64,000 nucleotides of DNA. It comes from Apostichopus japonicus. Lineage: Eukaryota; Echinodermata; Holothuroidea; Aspidochirotida; Stichopodidae. The stretch covers positions 16,623,001 to 16,687,000 of the forward strand of contig NC_092561.1 in NCBI RefSeq assembly GCF_037975245.1, read 5' to 3'. Positions within the stretch are counted from its first letter, which is position 1. Each line of letters opens with the position of its first letter. Below, piece after piece: positions 31,164 through 46,790 of the stretch. The position numbers were made by a program, and so were the translations under genes. The notes beneath the pieces were generated by a model. It saw nothing but the letters and a program-made list of their open reading frames with translations. It did not search any database and was not told where the DNA came from.

Positions 31164-32248
31164 ATCATATCTACCAGTTAAAGCAGATTTTTCTCTCCCT
31201 CCGAACATGCAACTTGTCGTCTCATTATTATTTTTTTTTTTTTTTTTTTTTTTTAATGATTATCATTATTATTGTAATTATTACTTCTATGCTGGGTGGT
31301 TGGTGATTCCCTTCGTGCATGATGCAATTCACTAATCAATAATCAAAGTGAGCTTATCCCTAACTCATAATCATAACCCCTAATCCACACACACACACAC
31401 TCTATCCTAATCGCCTTGGTATTATAAGCGTGTTAACATGGGTTGACACACATCAGCGTGTATGTTAACGATCTCCAATACAAGAGAAGTAAATCTTAAA
31501 AACGTAGTAATATCTCTATCGTTCAAAGCACGGAAGATCTTAAATTTAATACCACTGCCATAACAGTTTACCTGCCTCGGGCATTTCAATAGGCTCTCGC
31601 AGTAGATCGGGGGAAAATTTGAGCTGATGCTCGTTCCCTCGGCTTGGCTTTGCGAATTGATTACGTAACACACCGACTAAAATTTCCAGACTTAATAACA
31701 TTGAAAGGTGCGAAACGATTAATACTTGCGGTAGTATATGCCTCGTTAGTTGTTACAAGTTTCAAATTTCTAAGACTATTAATAATAAAGCCCTTAGGAT
31801 CTGACTTAACACCCCAGATGCATTGCTACCAGTAAGCTCATTGAAGCAGCAAAACTCAATATCTATTTTTATTTCAAACCCCAAAAGTTACAAAAATTAT
31901 TAATAAATAATAATAATAATAATAAGTTCCCTTTATCCCCTAATCCAAGATCTCTTGCTAAATACTTAATTCATAAAACCTGCGGCCAAAATCATGTGAA
32001 AAGTTCCCTACATACATTATATATAGTTTTTTAATTTTTTTTATTTTATGGGATGTTAGATTTCTGTCCAGCAGGAGTTTTCACTCAAATCTTGGGGTTT
32101 CTGACCTTTGGTTTTTGGCTGAGGGTCCGAAGCCCCACGATTATTAGGGTTGCAGCTAGCTGATACATCTAACTTAAAAGGAGAAATAAGACACTGACGC
32201 AAGCATGTTTGAGGAGAGGAATGAGTATGTCTTTCTGGGTGATTTGAT

Positions 32249-32264
32249 GGCCCTTAAAAGAGCC
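32249..32264 (-). terminator. Histone 3' stem-loop of H2A R3
   Basis: Identical hairpin on the minus strand. Confidence 0.96.
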
Positions 32265-32302
32265 GTTGGTAATCGATGGGCGATTGCAATGCAACCTCCC
32301 CT

Positions 32303-32683
32303 TTAAGCCTTCTTGCCTCCGGATGTCTTCTTGGGTAGAAGGACAGCCTGGATGTTTGGAAGAACACCTCCCTGGGCGATGGTGACTCCGCTCAAGAGTT
32401 TGTTCAACTCCTCGTCGTTTCGGATGGCGAGTTGGAGATGACGGGGGATGATCCTGGTCTTCTTGTTGTCACGTGCAGCGTTACCGGCCAATTCCAAGAT
32501 CTCGGCGGCGAGGTATTCTAGTACGGCAGCCAGGTAGACGGGTGCGCCAGCGCCGATCCTCTGGGCGTAATTTCCTCTTCGCAGGAACCTGTGTACACGA
32601 CCTACTGGGAATTGAAGCCCTGCTCTTGCAGATCGACTCTTGGCCTTTGCCCTGGCCTTACCACCTTTGCCCCTGCCAGTCAT
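32303..32683 (-). CDS. H2A: Histone H2A, copy R3
   Basis: 126 codons, identical protein. Confidence 0.98.
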   Translation of the reverse strand: MTGRGKGGKARAKAKSRSARAGLQFPVGRVHRFLRRGNYAQRIGAGAPVYLAAVLEYLAAEILELAGNAARDNKKTRIIPRHLQLAIRNDEELNKLLSGVTIAQGGVLPNIQAVLLPKKTSGGKKA

Positions 32684-33046
32684 GATGAAGTAAATTTGGG
32701 TATGTTTTCGACTTGAAACGAATCAAAGAAATGATTTGCCTGCCGGAAAGCTCTCATTCAAGTAGTCCGGACTCTAAAGCTACAGCACAGTGCCCTTATG
32801 AGGGGATTCTTTGCCACCCTTTGCCCTGATCGTACAATGCGTGAAAGAATTAAGAAAAGCTTCCGCATTGTGATTGGCCAGCTCGTGTGTGCTGTGCAAT
32901 GCATAGCACGTGCTTTGTCAATATGGGAAGTTTTTCTGCTTCGCTGAAGTGATATCAAATCTGTCATAAATACATTTCGCAGCGTGGAGGACACTCATTC
33001 ACTCATCGCTTTACTTACCGTATCGCAACGAAAACTCACGTCCAAA
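32684..33046. promoter_or_regulatory. H2B-H2A divergent promoter, R3/R4
   Basis: 363 bp. It lacks one T just before the H2B start (AAAACTCACG instead of AAAACTTCACG, near 33036). The promoter boxes are unchanged. Confidence 0.8.
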
Positions 33047-33418
33047 ATGGCACCAAAAGCTGCAGGAAAGGGAGCAAAGAAGGCCGCCAAGTCCAAGGCA
33101 CCTCGCAACCCAGGAGACAAGAAGAGGCGAAGGACCAGGCGTGAGACTTACAGTATCTACATCTACAAAGTCATGAAGCAGGTCCACCCAGACACCGGTA
33201 TCTCTAGCCGTGCTATGTCTATCATGAACAGCTTCGTGAACGACATCTTCGAGCGTATCGCCGCCGAAGCTTCCCGTTTGGCCCACTACAACAGGAAGTC
33301 CACCATCACCAGTCGGGAGGTCCAGACCGCCGTCAGACTGTTGCTGCCTGGTGAGCTCGCCAAGCATGCCGTCTCAGAGGGTACCAAGGCTGTCACCAAG
33401 TACACCACCTCCAAGTAG
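33047..33418 (+). CDS. H2B: Histone H2B, copy R4
   Basis: 123 codons from the conserved ATG, identical protein. A single-base deletion in the 5' UTR opens the upstream frame to 32984, but that frame begins with GTG and has no ATG, so the homologous ATG is kept as the start. Confidence 0.97.
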   Translation: MAPKAAGKGAKKAAKSKAPRNPGDKKRRRTRRETYSIYIYKVMKQVHPDTGISSRAMSIMNSFVNDIFERIAAEASRLAHYNRKSTITSREVQTAVRLLLPGELAKHAVSEGTKAVTKYTTSK

Positions 33419-33453
33419 ATTGTTCTTCTCGTGTAGAAGGCTCGACATCCAAC

Positions 33454-33469
33454 GGCTCTTTTAAGGGCC
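33454..33469 (+). terminator. Histone 3' stem-loop of H2B R4
   Basis: Identical hairpin with downstream elements. Confidence 0.96.
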
Positions 33470-35341
33470 ATCCTATATTCCAGAAACGGCAGACTTATCT
33501 CCCCCTCCTCAAACATGCAGTTTCGTTGTCTCTTATTTTAAGTAATCTAACATTGTATCATATATACCTGTTACTCTCAAGCCATTGACCGTGTAGTTGA
33601 TCACGTTCTGGGGCCCGTTTATCGATAATAATAATATTAATAAGTGATATTTATATAGCGCATAATCAGCAAAGCTGCGCCAAAAAAAGAAAAAAAAAAG
33701 AAGTAAAAGCCAAAGGCAACAATATAAAAAAAAAAAAAAAACACACCCGTACTAAACGATACTAAAACGCATATAGTCCAAAACAATTTAAGAAGCATGT
33801 AAATAGATTCAATCATAGTCCAGGTTTAAATATATATAAGTATGAGGAACTATAGTACAGTAAGAGAATTATTGTAAAAGCCTAAATACTAAACGATACA
33901 AAATAGAGCCCTAAACGTAGTAAATAAATGAAAATTTTTAAATTAAAAAAAAAAAAAAAACATTACAGTAAGAGAATTATTACAAAATCCTAAAACAGAT
34001 CAAATACCCAATACTGAACGATACAAAATAGAGTCTAAACGTACTAAATAAATGAAAGATAAATATTAAAAAAAATAAAATGTTCAGAATTAAGTAACTA
34101 GTTCCAAACGTAGTATCTATGCACAATAACAGTTAAAACACAGTCAATCACACAGTAAAAGCGAGTCTAACATAATATGCTTTCAAAGCAGTTTTTAAAA
34201 GTGGTAAGAGAAATGCATACACTCACAGAGTTCGGTATAGGCATTCTGGGAGCGCTGACTGAGAAGGCTCTGTCGCCGGTCTTGCATCTTGTTCTCTTCT
34301 CCTTGAGCAATTCCTGCGATGATGACCGTAGGGTTCTGCTAGGTTTGTACGGTGTAAGGAGACAAGACAGGTATTAGAATCCATAATAATCCATAATAAA
34401 TCCAACAATAACGATAAATAACCTCTAAGTCCTCCCCCACCACACACAAACACTCAATAGTTTCACTTGCGATGATCGCGACATAGCCACATATGAAAAT
34501 CCGCTCTTTAGTAAGACTGACGTTCATTTTTCGCCACTGTCAACTTCTGCACCTTTCTAGCTAATTAGTCTGGAACAATAGCATGCGTGTTACGTAATCG
34601 ACTCGCCAAGCCTAGCGAGCTTGGAAAAGTAACTTCCTCGGCTCACATTACCAGTGATCTACCGCGTGAGCCAAATAAAATGCCCGAGGCAAGGGAAACT
34701 GTTCTGGCAGTGGTAAAAAAAGGGCGCATTTTCAAATGATATGTTGTCTCGCATTTGGGACTAATCGTGTAACGGTACAGTCGTGCATGCATTGTGTTCA
34801 ATGGACAAGTAGCGATTCGGGAGGGGGGTGGAGGGGTGGGGGAAGTTCGTATTGTCTTGCTTCTTGGGTCGTATGTCTTAGAACTTCACTGGTTTGCTGT
34901 ATTGGTGAACTGGGGGTTGTTGCAGAATTTTATTACGTATAATAACCGACTTCACTTGAGTATAAATAAAAGGAGTTTACCCCTGCTCGACCTTCGCAAG
35001 AGGTCCTACGGGGGATAATATTGAAGTTTTGTAGAATAGACACTTCTTTTTTTTTCCTAGGGAAAGTTGTCTATATAAACAAACAGGAGGTCGGAACTGA
35101 AGAGCCAATTAGGTAGGGATTACTAAAGGGGGGGGGGACTTCACTTGAGGGAGGGGGTGGATTTCAATTACGGTGTTTTGAAATTTCTAGCAAAATTGCC
35201 TATGCATATAACTTATTTTGCCCGATGCTGGCGTATACATACACACACACATACATTCACTCACACAAAGAAAAGAATTAAGACGACGAATTGCATGTTT
35301 CGAGGGAGAGGAATGAGTAACTCTCTCTGGGGATATTTGAT

Positions 35342-35357
35342 GGCCCTTAAAAGAGCC
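35342..35357 (-). terminator. Histone 3' stem-loop of H4 R4
   Basis: Identical hairpin on the minus strand. Confidence 0.96.
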
Positions 35358-35396
35358 GTTGGATTTCGATTCGTCTTCGTGACAGGAAAGATGCAT

Positions 35397-36867
<1,471 letters not shown>

Positions 36868-36903
36868 ATCGTATCTGTCTCCGACGGATTCTCGAAAACC
36901 AAC

Positions 36904-36919
36904 GGCTCTTTTAAGGGCC
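36904..36919 (+). terminator. Histone 3' stem-loop of H3 R4
   Basis: Identical hairpin with downstream elements. Confidence 0.96.
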
Positions 36920-38005
36920 ATCATATCTACCAGTTAAAGCAGATTTTTCTCTCCCTCCGAACATGCAACTTGTCGTCTCATTATTATTTTTTTTTTTTTT
37001 TTTTTTTTTTTAATGATTATCATTATTATTGTAATTATTACTTCTATGCTGGGTGGTTGGTGATTCCCTTCGTGCATGATGCAATTCACTAATCAATAAT
37101 CAAAGTGAGCTTATCCCTAACTCATAATCATAACCCCTAATCCACACACACACACACTCTATCCTAATCGCCTTGGTATTATAAGCGTGTTAACATGGGT
37201 TGACACACATCAGCGTGTATGTTAACGATCTCCAATACAAGAGAAGTAAATCTTAAAAACGTAGTAATATCTCTATCGTTCAAAGCACGGAAGATCTTAA
37301 ATTTAATACCACTGCCATAACAGTTTACCTGCCTCGGGCATTTCAATAGGCTCTCGCAGTAGATCGGGGGAAAATTTGAGCTGATGCTCGTTCCCTCGGC
37401 TTGGCTTTGCGAATTGATTACGTAACACACCGACTAAAATTTCCAGACTTAATAACATTGAAAGGTGCGAAACGATTAATACTTGCGGTAGTATATGCCT
37501 CGTTAGTTGTTACAAGTTTCAAATTTCTAAGACTATTAATAATAAAGCCCTTAGGATCTGACTTAACACCCCAGATGCATTGCTACCAGTAAGCTCATTG
37601 AAGCAGCAAAACTCAATATCTATTTTTATTTCAAACCCCAAAAGTTACAAAAATTATTAATAAATAATAATAATAATAATAAGTTCCCTTTATCCCCTAA
37701 TCCAAGATCTCTTGCTAAATACTTAATTCATAAAACCTGCGGCCAAAATCATGTGAAAAGTTCCCTACATACATTATATATAGTTTTTTAATTTTTTTTA
37801 TTTTATGGGATGTTAGATTTCTGTCCAGCAGGAGTTTTCACTCAAATCTTGGGGTTTCTGACCTTTGGTTTTTGGCTGAGGGTCCGAAGCCCCACGATTA
37901 TTAGGGTTGCAGCTAGCTGATACATCTAACTTAAAAGGAGAAATAAGACACTGACGCAAGCATGTTTGAGGAGAGGAATGAGTATGTCTTTCTGGGTGAT
38001 TTGAT

Positions 38006-38021
38006 GGCCCTTAAAAGAGCC
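38006..38021 (-). terminator. Histone 3' stem-loop of H2A R4
   Basis: Identical hairpin on the minus strand. Confidence 0.96.
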
Positions 38022-38059
38022 GTTGGTAATCGATGGGCGATTGCAATGCAACCTCCCCT

Positions 38060-38440
38060 TTAAGCCTTCTTGCCTCCGGATGTCTTCTTGGGTAGAAGGA
38101 CAGCCTGGATGTTTGGAAGAACACCTCCCTGGGCGATGGTGACTCCGCTCAAGAGTTTGTTCAACTCCTCGTCGTTTCGGATGGCGAGTTGGAGATGACG
38201 GGGGATGATCCTGGTCTTCTTGTTGTCACGTGCAGCGTTACCGGCCAATTCCAAGATCTCGGCGGCGAGGTATTCTAGTACGGCAGCCAGGTAGACGGGT
38301 GCGCCAGCGCCGATCCTCTGGGCGTAATTTCCTCTTCGCAGGAACCTGTGTACACGACCTACTGGGAATTGAAGCCCTGCTCTTGCAGATCGACTCTTGG
38401 CCTTTGCCCTGGCCTTACCACCTTTGCCCCTGCCAGTCAT
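38060..38440 (-). CDS. H2A: Histone H2A, copy R4
   Basis: 126 codons, identical protein; the last intact H2A before the array edge. Confidence 0.98.
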   Translation of the reverse strand: MTGRGKGGKARAKAKSRSARAGLQFPVGRVHRFLRRGNYAQRIGAGAPVYLAAVLEYLAAEILELAGNAARDNKKTRIIPRHLQLAIRNDEELNKLLSGVTIAQGGVLPNIQAVLLPKKTSGGKKA

Positions 38441-38804
38441 GATGAAGTAAATTTGGGTATGTTTTCGACTTGAAACGAATCAAAGAAATGATTTGCCTGC
38501 CGGAAAGCTCTCATTCAAGTAGTCCGGACTCTAAAGCTACAGCACAGTGCCCTTATGAGGGGATTCTTTGCCACCCTTTGCCCTGATCGTACAATGCGTG
38601 AAAGAATTAAGAAAAGCTTCCGCATTGTGATTGGCCAGCTCGTGTGTGCTGTGCAATGCATAGCACGTGCTTTGTCAATATGGGAAGTTTTTCTGCTTCG
38701 CTGAAGTGATATCAAATCTGTCATAAATACATTTCGCAGCGTGGAGGACACTCATTCACTCATCGCTTTACTTACCGTATCGCAACGAAAACTTCACGTC
38801 CAAA
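38441..38804. promoter_or_regulatory. H2B-H2A divergent promoter, R4/R5
   Basis: 364 bp, same elements; last complete copy in the array. Confidence 0.8.
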
Positions 38805-39176
38805 ATGGCACCAAAAGCTGCAGGAAAGGGAGCAAAGAAGGCCGCCAAGTCCAAGGCACCTCGCAACCCAGGAGACAAGAAGAGGCGAAGGACCAGGCGT
38901 GAGACTTACAGTATCTACATCTACAAAGTCATGAAGCAGGTCCACCCAGACACCGGTATCTCTAGCCGTGCTATGTCTATCATGAACAGCTTCGTGAACG
39001 ACATCTTCGAGCGTATCGCCGCCGAAGCTTCCCGTTTGGCCCACTACAACAGGAAGTCCACCATCACCAGTCGGGAGGTCCAGACCGCCGTCAGACTGTT
39101 GCTGCCTGGTGAGCTCGCCAAGCATGCCGTCTCAGAGGGTACCAAGGCTGTCACCAAGTACACCACCTCCAAGTAG
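38805..39176 (+). CDS. H2B: Histone H2B, copy R5
   Basis: 123 codons, identical protein. Confidence 0.98.
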   Translation: MAPKAAGKGAKKAAKSKAPRNPGDKKRRRTRRETYSIYIYKVMKQVHPDTGISSRAMSIMNSFVNDIFERIAAEASRLAHYNRKSTITSREVQTAVRLLLPGELAKHAVSEGTKAVTKYTTSK

Positions 39177-39211
39177 ATTGTTCTTCTCGTGTAGAAGGCT
39201 CGACATCCAAC

Positions 39212-39227
39212 GGCTCTTTTAAGGGCC
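39212..39227 (+). terminator. Histone 3' stem-loop of H2B R5
   Basis: Identical hairpin with downstream elements. Confidence 0.96.
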
Positions 39228-41099
39228 ATCCTATATTCCAGAAACGGCAGACTTATCTCCCCCTCCTCAAACATGCAGTTTCGTTGTCTCTTATTTTAAG
39301 TAATCTAACATTGTATCATATATACCTGTTACTCTCAAGCCATTGACCGTGTAGTTGATCACGTTCTGGGGCCCGTTTATCGATAATAATAATATTAATA
39401 AGTGATATTTATATAGCGCATAATCAGCAAAGCTGCGCCAAAAAAAGAAAAAAAAAAGAAGTAAAAGCCAAAGGCAACAATATAAAAAAAAAAAAAAAAC
39501 ACACCCGTACTAAACGATACTAAAACGCATATAGTCCAAAACAATTTAAGAAGCATGTAAATAGATTCAATCATAGTCCAGGTTTAAATATATATAAGTA
39601 TGAGGAACTATAGTACAGTAAGAGAATTATTGTAAAAGCCTAAATACTAAACGATACAAAATAGAGCCCTAAACGTAGTAAATAAATGAAAATTTTTAAA
39701 TTAAAAAAAAAAAAAAAACATTACAGTAAGAGAATTATTACAAAATCCTAAAACAGATCAAATACCCAATACTGAACGATACAAAATAGAGTCTAAACGT
39801 ACTAAATAAATGAAAGATAAATATTAAAAAAAATAAAATGTTCAGAATTAAGTAACTAGTTCCAAACGTAGTATCTATGCACAATAACAGTTAAAACACA
39901 GTCAATCACACAGTAAAAGCGAGTCTAACATAATATGCTTTCAAAGCAGTTTTTAAAAGTGGTAAGAGAAATGCATACACTCACAGAGTTCGGTATAGGC
40001 ATTCTGGGAGCGCTGACTGAGAAGGCTCTGTCGCCGGTCTTGCATCTTGTTCTCTTCTCCTTGAGCAATTCCTGCGATGATGACCGTAGGGTTCTGCTAG
40101 GTTTGTACGGTGTAAGGAGACAAGACAGGTATTAGAATCCATAATAATCCATAATAAATCCAACAATAACGATAAATAACCTCTAAGTCCTCCCCCACCA
40201 CACACAAACACTCAATAGTTTCACTTGCGATGATCGCGACATAGCCACATATGAAAATCCGCTCTTTAGTAAGACTGACGTTCATTTTTCGCCACTGTCA
40301 ACTTCTGCACCTTTCTAGCTAATTAGTCTGGAACAATAGCATGCGTGTTACGTAATCGACTCGCCAAGCCTAGCGAGCTTGGAAAAGTAACTTCCTCGGC
40401 TCACATTACCAGTGATCTACCGCGTGAGCCAAATAAAATGCCCGAGGCAAGGGAAACTGTTCTGGCAGTGGTAAAAAAAGGGCGCATTTTCAAATGATAT
40501 GTTGTCTCGCATTTGGGACTAATCGTGTAACGGTACAGTCGTGCATGCATTGTGTTCAATGGACAAGTAGCGATTCGGGAGGGGGGTGGAGGGGTGGGGG
40601 AAGTTCGTATTGTCTTGCTTCTTGGGTCGTATGTCTTAGAACTTCACTGGTTTGCTGTATTGGTGAACTGGGGGTTGTTGCAGAATTTTATTACGTATAA
40701 TAACCGACTTCACTTGAGTATAAATAAAAGGAGTTTACCCCTGCTCGACCTTCGCAAGAGGTCCTACGGGGGATAATATTGAAGTTTTGTAGAATAGACA
40801 CTTCTTTTTTTTTCCTAGGGAAAGTTGTCTATATAAACAAACAGGAGGTCGGAACTGAAGAGCCAATTAGGTAGGGATTACTAAAGGGGGGGGGGACTTC
40901 ACTTGAGGGAGGGGGTGGATTTCAATTACGGTGTTTTGAAATTTCTAGCAAAATTGCCTATGCATATAACTTATTTTGCCCGATGCTGGCGTATACATAC
41001 ACACACACATACATTCACTCACACAAAGAAAAGAATTAAGACGACGAATTGCATGTTTCGAGGGAGAGGAATGAGTAACTCTCTCTGGGGATATTTGAT

Positions 41100-41115
41100 G
41101 GCCCTTAAAAGAGCC
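41100..41115 (-). terminator. Histone 3' stem-loop of H4 R5
   Basis: Identical hairpin on the minus strand. Confidence 0.96.
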
Positions 41116-41154
41116 GTTGGATTTCGATTCGTCTTCGTGACAGGAAAGATGCAT

Positions 41155-42625
<1,471 letters not shown>

Positions 42626-42661
42626 ATCGTATCTGTCTCCGACGGATTCTCGAAAACCAAC

Positions 42662-42677
42662 GGCTCTTTTAAGGGCC
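42662..42677 (+). terminator. Histone 3' stem-loop of H3 R5
   Basis: Identical hairpin with downstream elements. Confidence 0.96.
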
Positions 42678-43763
42678 ATCATATCTACCAGTTAAAGCAG
42701 ATTTTTCTCTCCCTCCGAACATGCAACTTGTCGTCTCATTATTATTTTTTTTTTTTTTTTTTTTTTTTTAATGATTATCATTATTATTGTAATTATTACT
42801 TCTATGCTGGGTGGTTGGTGATTCCCTTCGTGCATGATGCAATTCACTAATCAATAATCAAAGTGAGCTTATCCCTAACTCATAATCATAACCCCTAATC
42901 CACACACACACACACTCTATCCTAATCGCCTTGGTATTATAAGCGTGTTAACATGGGTTGACACACATCAGCGTGTATGTTAACGATCTCCAATACAAGA
43001 GAAGTAAATCTTAAAAACGTAGTAATATCTCTATCGTTCAAAGCACGGAAGATCTTAAATTTAATACCACTGCCATAACAGTTTACCTGCCTCGGGCATT
43101 TCAATAGGCTCTCGCAGTAGATCGGGGGAAAATTTGAGCTGATGCTCGTTCCCTCGGCTTGGCTTTGCGAATTGATTACGTAACACACCGACTAAAATTT
43201 CCAGACTTAATAACATTGAAAGGTGCGAAACGATTAATACTTGCGGTAGTATATGCCTCGTTAGTTGTTACAAGTTTCAAATTTCTAAGACTATTAATAA
43301 TAAAGCCCTTAGGATCTGACTTAACACCCCAGATGCATTGCTACCAGTAAGCTCATTGAAGCAGCAAAACTCAATATCTATTTTTATTTCAAACCCCAAA
43401 AGTTACAAAAATTATTAATAAATAATAATAATAATAATAAGTTCCCTTTATCCCCTAATCCAAGATCTCTTGCTAAATACTTAATTCATAAAACCTGCGG
43501 CCAAAATCATGTGAAAAGTTCCCTACATACATTATATATAGTTTTTTAATTTTTTTTATTTTATGGGATGTTAGATTTCTGTCCAGCAGGAGTTTTCACT
43601 CAAATCTTGGGGTTTCTGACCTTTGGTTTTTGGCTGAGGGTCCGAAGCCCCACGATTATTAGGGTTGCAGCTAGCTGATACATCTAACTTAAAAGGAGAA
43701 ATAAGACACTGACGCAAGCATGTTTGAGGAGAGGAATGAGTATGTCTTTCTGGGTGATTTGAT

Positions 43764-43779
43764 GGCCCTTAAAAGAGCC
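43764..43779 (-). terminator. Histone 3' stem-loop of H2A R5
   Basis: Identical hairpin downstream of the truncated H2A. Confidence 0.95.
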
Positions 43780-43817
43780 GTTGGTAATCGATGGGCGATT
43801 GCAATGCAACCTCCCCT

Positions 43818-44162
43818 TTAAGCCTTCTTGCCTCCGGATGTCTTCTTGGGTAGAAGGACAGCCTGGATGTTTGGAAGAACACCTCCCTGGGCGATGGTGA
43901 CTCCGCTCAAGAGTTTGTTCAACTCCTCGTCGTTTCGGATGGCGAGTTGGAGATGACGGGGGATGATCCTGGTCTTCTTGTTGTCACGTGCAGCGTTACC
44001 GGCCAATTCCAAGATCTCGGCGGCGAGGTATTCTAGTACGGCAGCCAGGTAGACGGGTGCGCCAGCGCCGATCCTCTGGGCGTAATTTCCTCTTCGCAGG
44101 AACCTGTGTACACGACCTACTGGGAATTGAAGCCCTGCTCTTGCAGATCGACTCTTGGCCTT
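43818..44162 (-). pseudogene. H2A: 5'-truncated histone H2A at array edge, R5
   Basis: Codons 13-126 of H2A and its 3' signals are perfect. Homology ends abruptly at 44162, so the initiator Met, the first 12 codons, the 5' UTR and the shared promoter are missing. The frame stays open for 60 more codons into the flank, but that extension begins at TTG and contains no ATG, and the H2A remainder has no Met. It is therefore a dead copy marking the end of the array. The lack of point decay shows that it is young or still being converted by its neighbours. Confidence 0.93.
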
Positions 44163-44172
44163 ATCTCGCGGC

Positions 44173-44188
44173 CAGGGGCCTTTTGCCC
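44173..44188 (+). repeat. CAGGGGCCTTTTGCCC motif, copy 1
   Basis: First copy lies 10 bp past the H2A breakpoint. GGGC and GCCC can pair around CTTTT. Confidence 0.7.
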
Positions 44189-44228
44189 TGTGAGAGAGGA
44201 TAAGACTAGCCAGGGCGTTTTTGGCTTT

Positions 44229-44244
44229 CAGGGGCTTTCTGCCC
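44229..44244 (+). repeat. CAGGGGCTTTCTGCCC motif, copy 2
   Basis: Variant with TTTCT in place of CTTTT; followed by GCTGGA. Confidence 0.7.
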
Positions 44245-45966
44245 GCTGGAAATAGGCTCTCTTCACTGACAGTTCTTAAATATAAAAAGGGAGATTTAAG
44301 ACCAAAATTCGGATGGGATATGTTTAAAACAAAATTACGCAAGATATTTTAACGTTTCCCTCGATTTTTTCTCTCTCTGTCGAATGTTACACGATATAAT
44401 AGATTTTCGGGAAATACTGTTTATCTCGTTTTATGCTTCACAAAATCGCGGCTTATTTCCAGGATTTAATCTTTATACATTAAAGAACAAAATTCAATCA
44501 GCAAAAATCGTTGTCCCCGACGATTTTCCGAAAAAGAGTAATTTGAAGATTTCCCAGTCGCTTTACGTGACATTTCGCGCAACGGGTATGAGTTGCTATC
44601 TTACTTGGATGACCCCTTGCGGATGTTCGTTTCACTGTCTGTCTGGTGATACGGTTTGCTCTTAAAAACGGTCGTTTTATAAAATTAGGGATCTGGGAGT
44701 TATAAATACTCCTGTAATGTATCGGTCTATGATAAACTAGAACATTTCATCCTACTTGTCGTCTTGATTTCGTTAATTCACGTAAATACGAGTGATTTAT
44801 GACGCGCTATTCTACTGCGCACGAACACTTGCGTTCTGAGTCCAAATGTAAACAAACTCGTTCGTTATTTAGGAGCGTCACGTAATAAACAATGAAATCG
44901 ACGTTCACTTCATGCGATCCGCTCCCAATAATTACTTCATTTATCATATTCTAGTTTCCATGTTTTATCACATCAAACCCTTCTCAAGTCCTTCCGTAAG
45001 TTTTTTCATCACAATAGATATGAAAACATTTTATAAATCGTTCGTGAAAAAGATTTGATAAACTGCCATCGCTGTCTAAAGTACATATTTCCTATGTTAC
45101 AACGTGCAAAAATTACGAGAGGTTTGCTTCGAATATTTAACGTACCATGTGAAGCACGGGCTAAATTTGGGAAGATTTTGACTCGCAAATGTCGTCCGTT
45201 GGAAGGCATTTCTTAGGATAACATAAACATATCTCTTTGCTACACGTAGATACTAAATTCATGGCGAAAACAATAGCAGGGGCTTAACTGGGGGGCCGAG
45301 GGGGGGAAGGCTTTATGCATGAAAATTGGGTCATAAAATACGCTTAGAATTACAGAGGGGGTGGAAATTCGAGATATAATCGACCGTAGTACATTCTAGG
45401 GGGCAAGAACTGCATATACTGCAAAAAGTGGGGGTTCGAATTGCGTATTAAATGAATGACGGCACATAGGGTAAAATGCACTGAAATTGAGGCTTCAGTT
45501 ATCGTGCCCCGGTGGGCTCAAAGTATTTTGTATCCATCTTAGTCGAATATATGTGTTACTTTATGAAATTTCGAACGTATCTGGGTATTTTTCTCGAATA
45601 AAGCTATATGATTTCGCACGGGATATAGAAAATAGAGCGTTTTTGCATGATAATTTTGATTTTGTCATTTTAAAGCCATTTCTGTCCCGATTCTCTCCAA
45701 ACTTGTCAGTTTCAAAGAACATCGCGTCGGAGATCGTACAGGACACTTTTTACAAATAAATTGGTCTTTTTCCGGTAATTATACCGAAAAATAGGGGAAA
45801 AAATAACACGCTCTAACTCGATCAATATCTGACTAAAATAAAAAAACGATAAAGAAAAATAAAGATAATAATACCAGGTTTGTGTTCAGAAAGTTTCAGA
45901 TCGATCTACTTAGAAACCGCTTTGTGCGAATACTTTGAAATTAAGGCAAATATCGATATTTCCAGC

Positions 45967-45982
45967 GGGCAGAAAGCCCCTG
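45967..45982 (-). repeat. CAGGGGCTTTCTGCCC motif, copy 3 (inverted)
   Basis: Exact reverse complement of copy 2, including the flanking GCTGGA. Confidence 0.7.
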
Positions 45983-46000
45983 AAACTGATTTTTCGATCT

Positions 46001-46016
46001 CAGGGGCCTTTTGCCC
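46001..46016 (+). repeat. CAGGGGCCTTTTGCCC motif, copy 4
   Basis: Identical to copy 1, including the following TGT; faces copy 3 across 18 bp. Confidence 0.7.
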
Positions 46017-46103
46017 TGTCGGTCATAAAATCGTCAATTCTGAACCGATTTTGCTCATTTTTGAAAAAGGACTATCCTTATTAAATTCCCCACCCCGCCG
46101 CCG

Positions 46104-46154
46104 ACCTTTCATGAGAAGACCTCTCCTTGGTATTCCATTTCTCTCATGAAAGGT
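46104..46154. repeat. 13-bp inverted repeat
   Basis: ACCTTTCATGAGA (46104-46116) and its perfect complement (46142-46154) are separated by 25 bp. Possibly a small hairpin or terminal repeats of a tiny element. Confidence 0.5.
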
Positions 46155-46393
46155 GCTCATGTCTACGTAATGTGCATGGGTACTGTGCTCAGAATGAAAA
46201 AGGCCTCTTTTTACACAATAACACAGTAATTTGAAATCTTTCTCAAAAACGAACCGAACATCGCATAGTCAAAAGAATTAATCCTATTTTTAGATCAAAT
46301 TGTCATACTGGGTTCATAAAAGTTTCAAAAAAATCGTACTTGCCGTTTTTTTGTAAATCGATTTTCCCGCATGAAATTTTTAGCTGAAATTTA

Positions 46394-46409
46394 CAGGGGC
46401 CTTTTGCCC
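46394..46409 (+). repeat. CAGGGGCCTTTTGCCC motif, copy 5
   Basis: 393 bp after copy 4; followed by GG. Confidence 0.7.
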
Positions 46410-46790
46410 GGAGATGGTTTTCCTCACAGTTTTTGACAAAAAACATATTTTAGTGATATTGGATATTCCTCAAAGTAATTTTGTGATATAGAGCGTAAAA
46501 AAATCTTTAAATTGATGCCCCGTCTGAATATTTTTACTATCGCATTGCAAAGATATTGTAAAAAAACCATCATTTTTGGCAAATTTGGCAAAAATTTATT
46601 TTGTGTATAACTTTATGATACCGACGAGTTAAATGCTGAAATTTATATCAAATATGTATTTTATTAGCCTCCAGAACCTCTTTAAATTTCAGTGGAATCC
46701 ATTAAGTGGTGACCTAATTATTAGCATTTTTCACTTTTAATGACAATCGTGGCGGTTTGGCTTTTGGGGGCGGGCTTCGTAGTGACTTTA

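Larger units (their letters stand above)
31112..32302. other. H2A-H3 convergent spacer, R3
   Basis: 1191 bp, same content as R2. No gene seen. Confidence 0.85.
33419..35396. other. H4-H2B convergent spacer, R4
   Basis: 1978 bp, same content as other units. No gene seen. Confidence 0.85.
36868..38059. other. H2A-H3 convergent spacer, R4
   Basis: 1192 bp, same content as R1. No gene seen. Confidence 0.85.
39177..41154. other. H4-H2B convergent spacer, R5
   Basis: 1978 bp, same content as other units. No gene seen. Confidence 0.85.
42626..43817. other. H2A-H3 convergent spacer, R5
   Basis: 1192 bp, same content as R1. No gene seen. Confidence 0.85.

Noticed and set aside
32984-33418. H2B R4 with a 21-residue N-terminal extension
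   Set aside because: The extension starts at GTG and exists only because of a one-base deletion in the 5' UTR; all other copies use the ATG at the position matching 33047.
43818-44342. A 174-codon frame fusing a new 60-residue N-terminus to H2A
   Set aside because: The frame begins at TTG. The extension contains no ATG and the H2A remainder has no Met; the histone promoter is also lost. It is the readable edge of a truncated copy.
45487-46149. Open frames of about 90 codons in the array flank
   Set aside because: AT-rich, no homology recognised, no splice or promoter context, and one overlaps the short repeat motif family.
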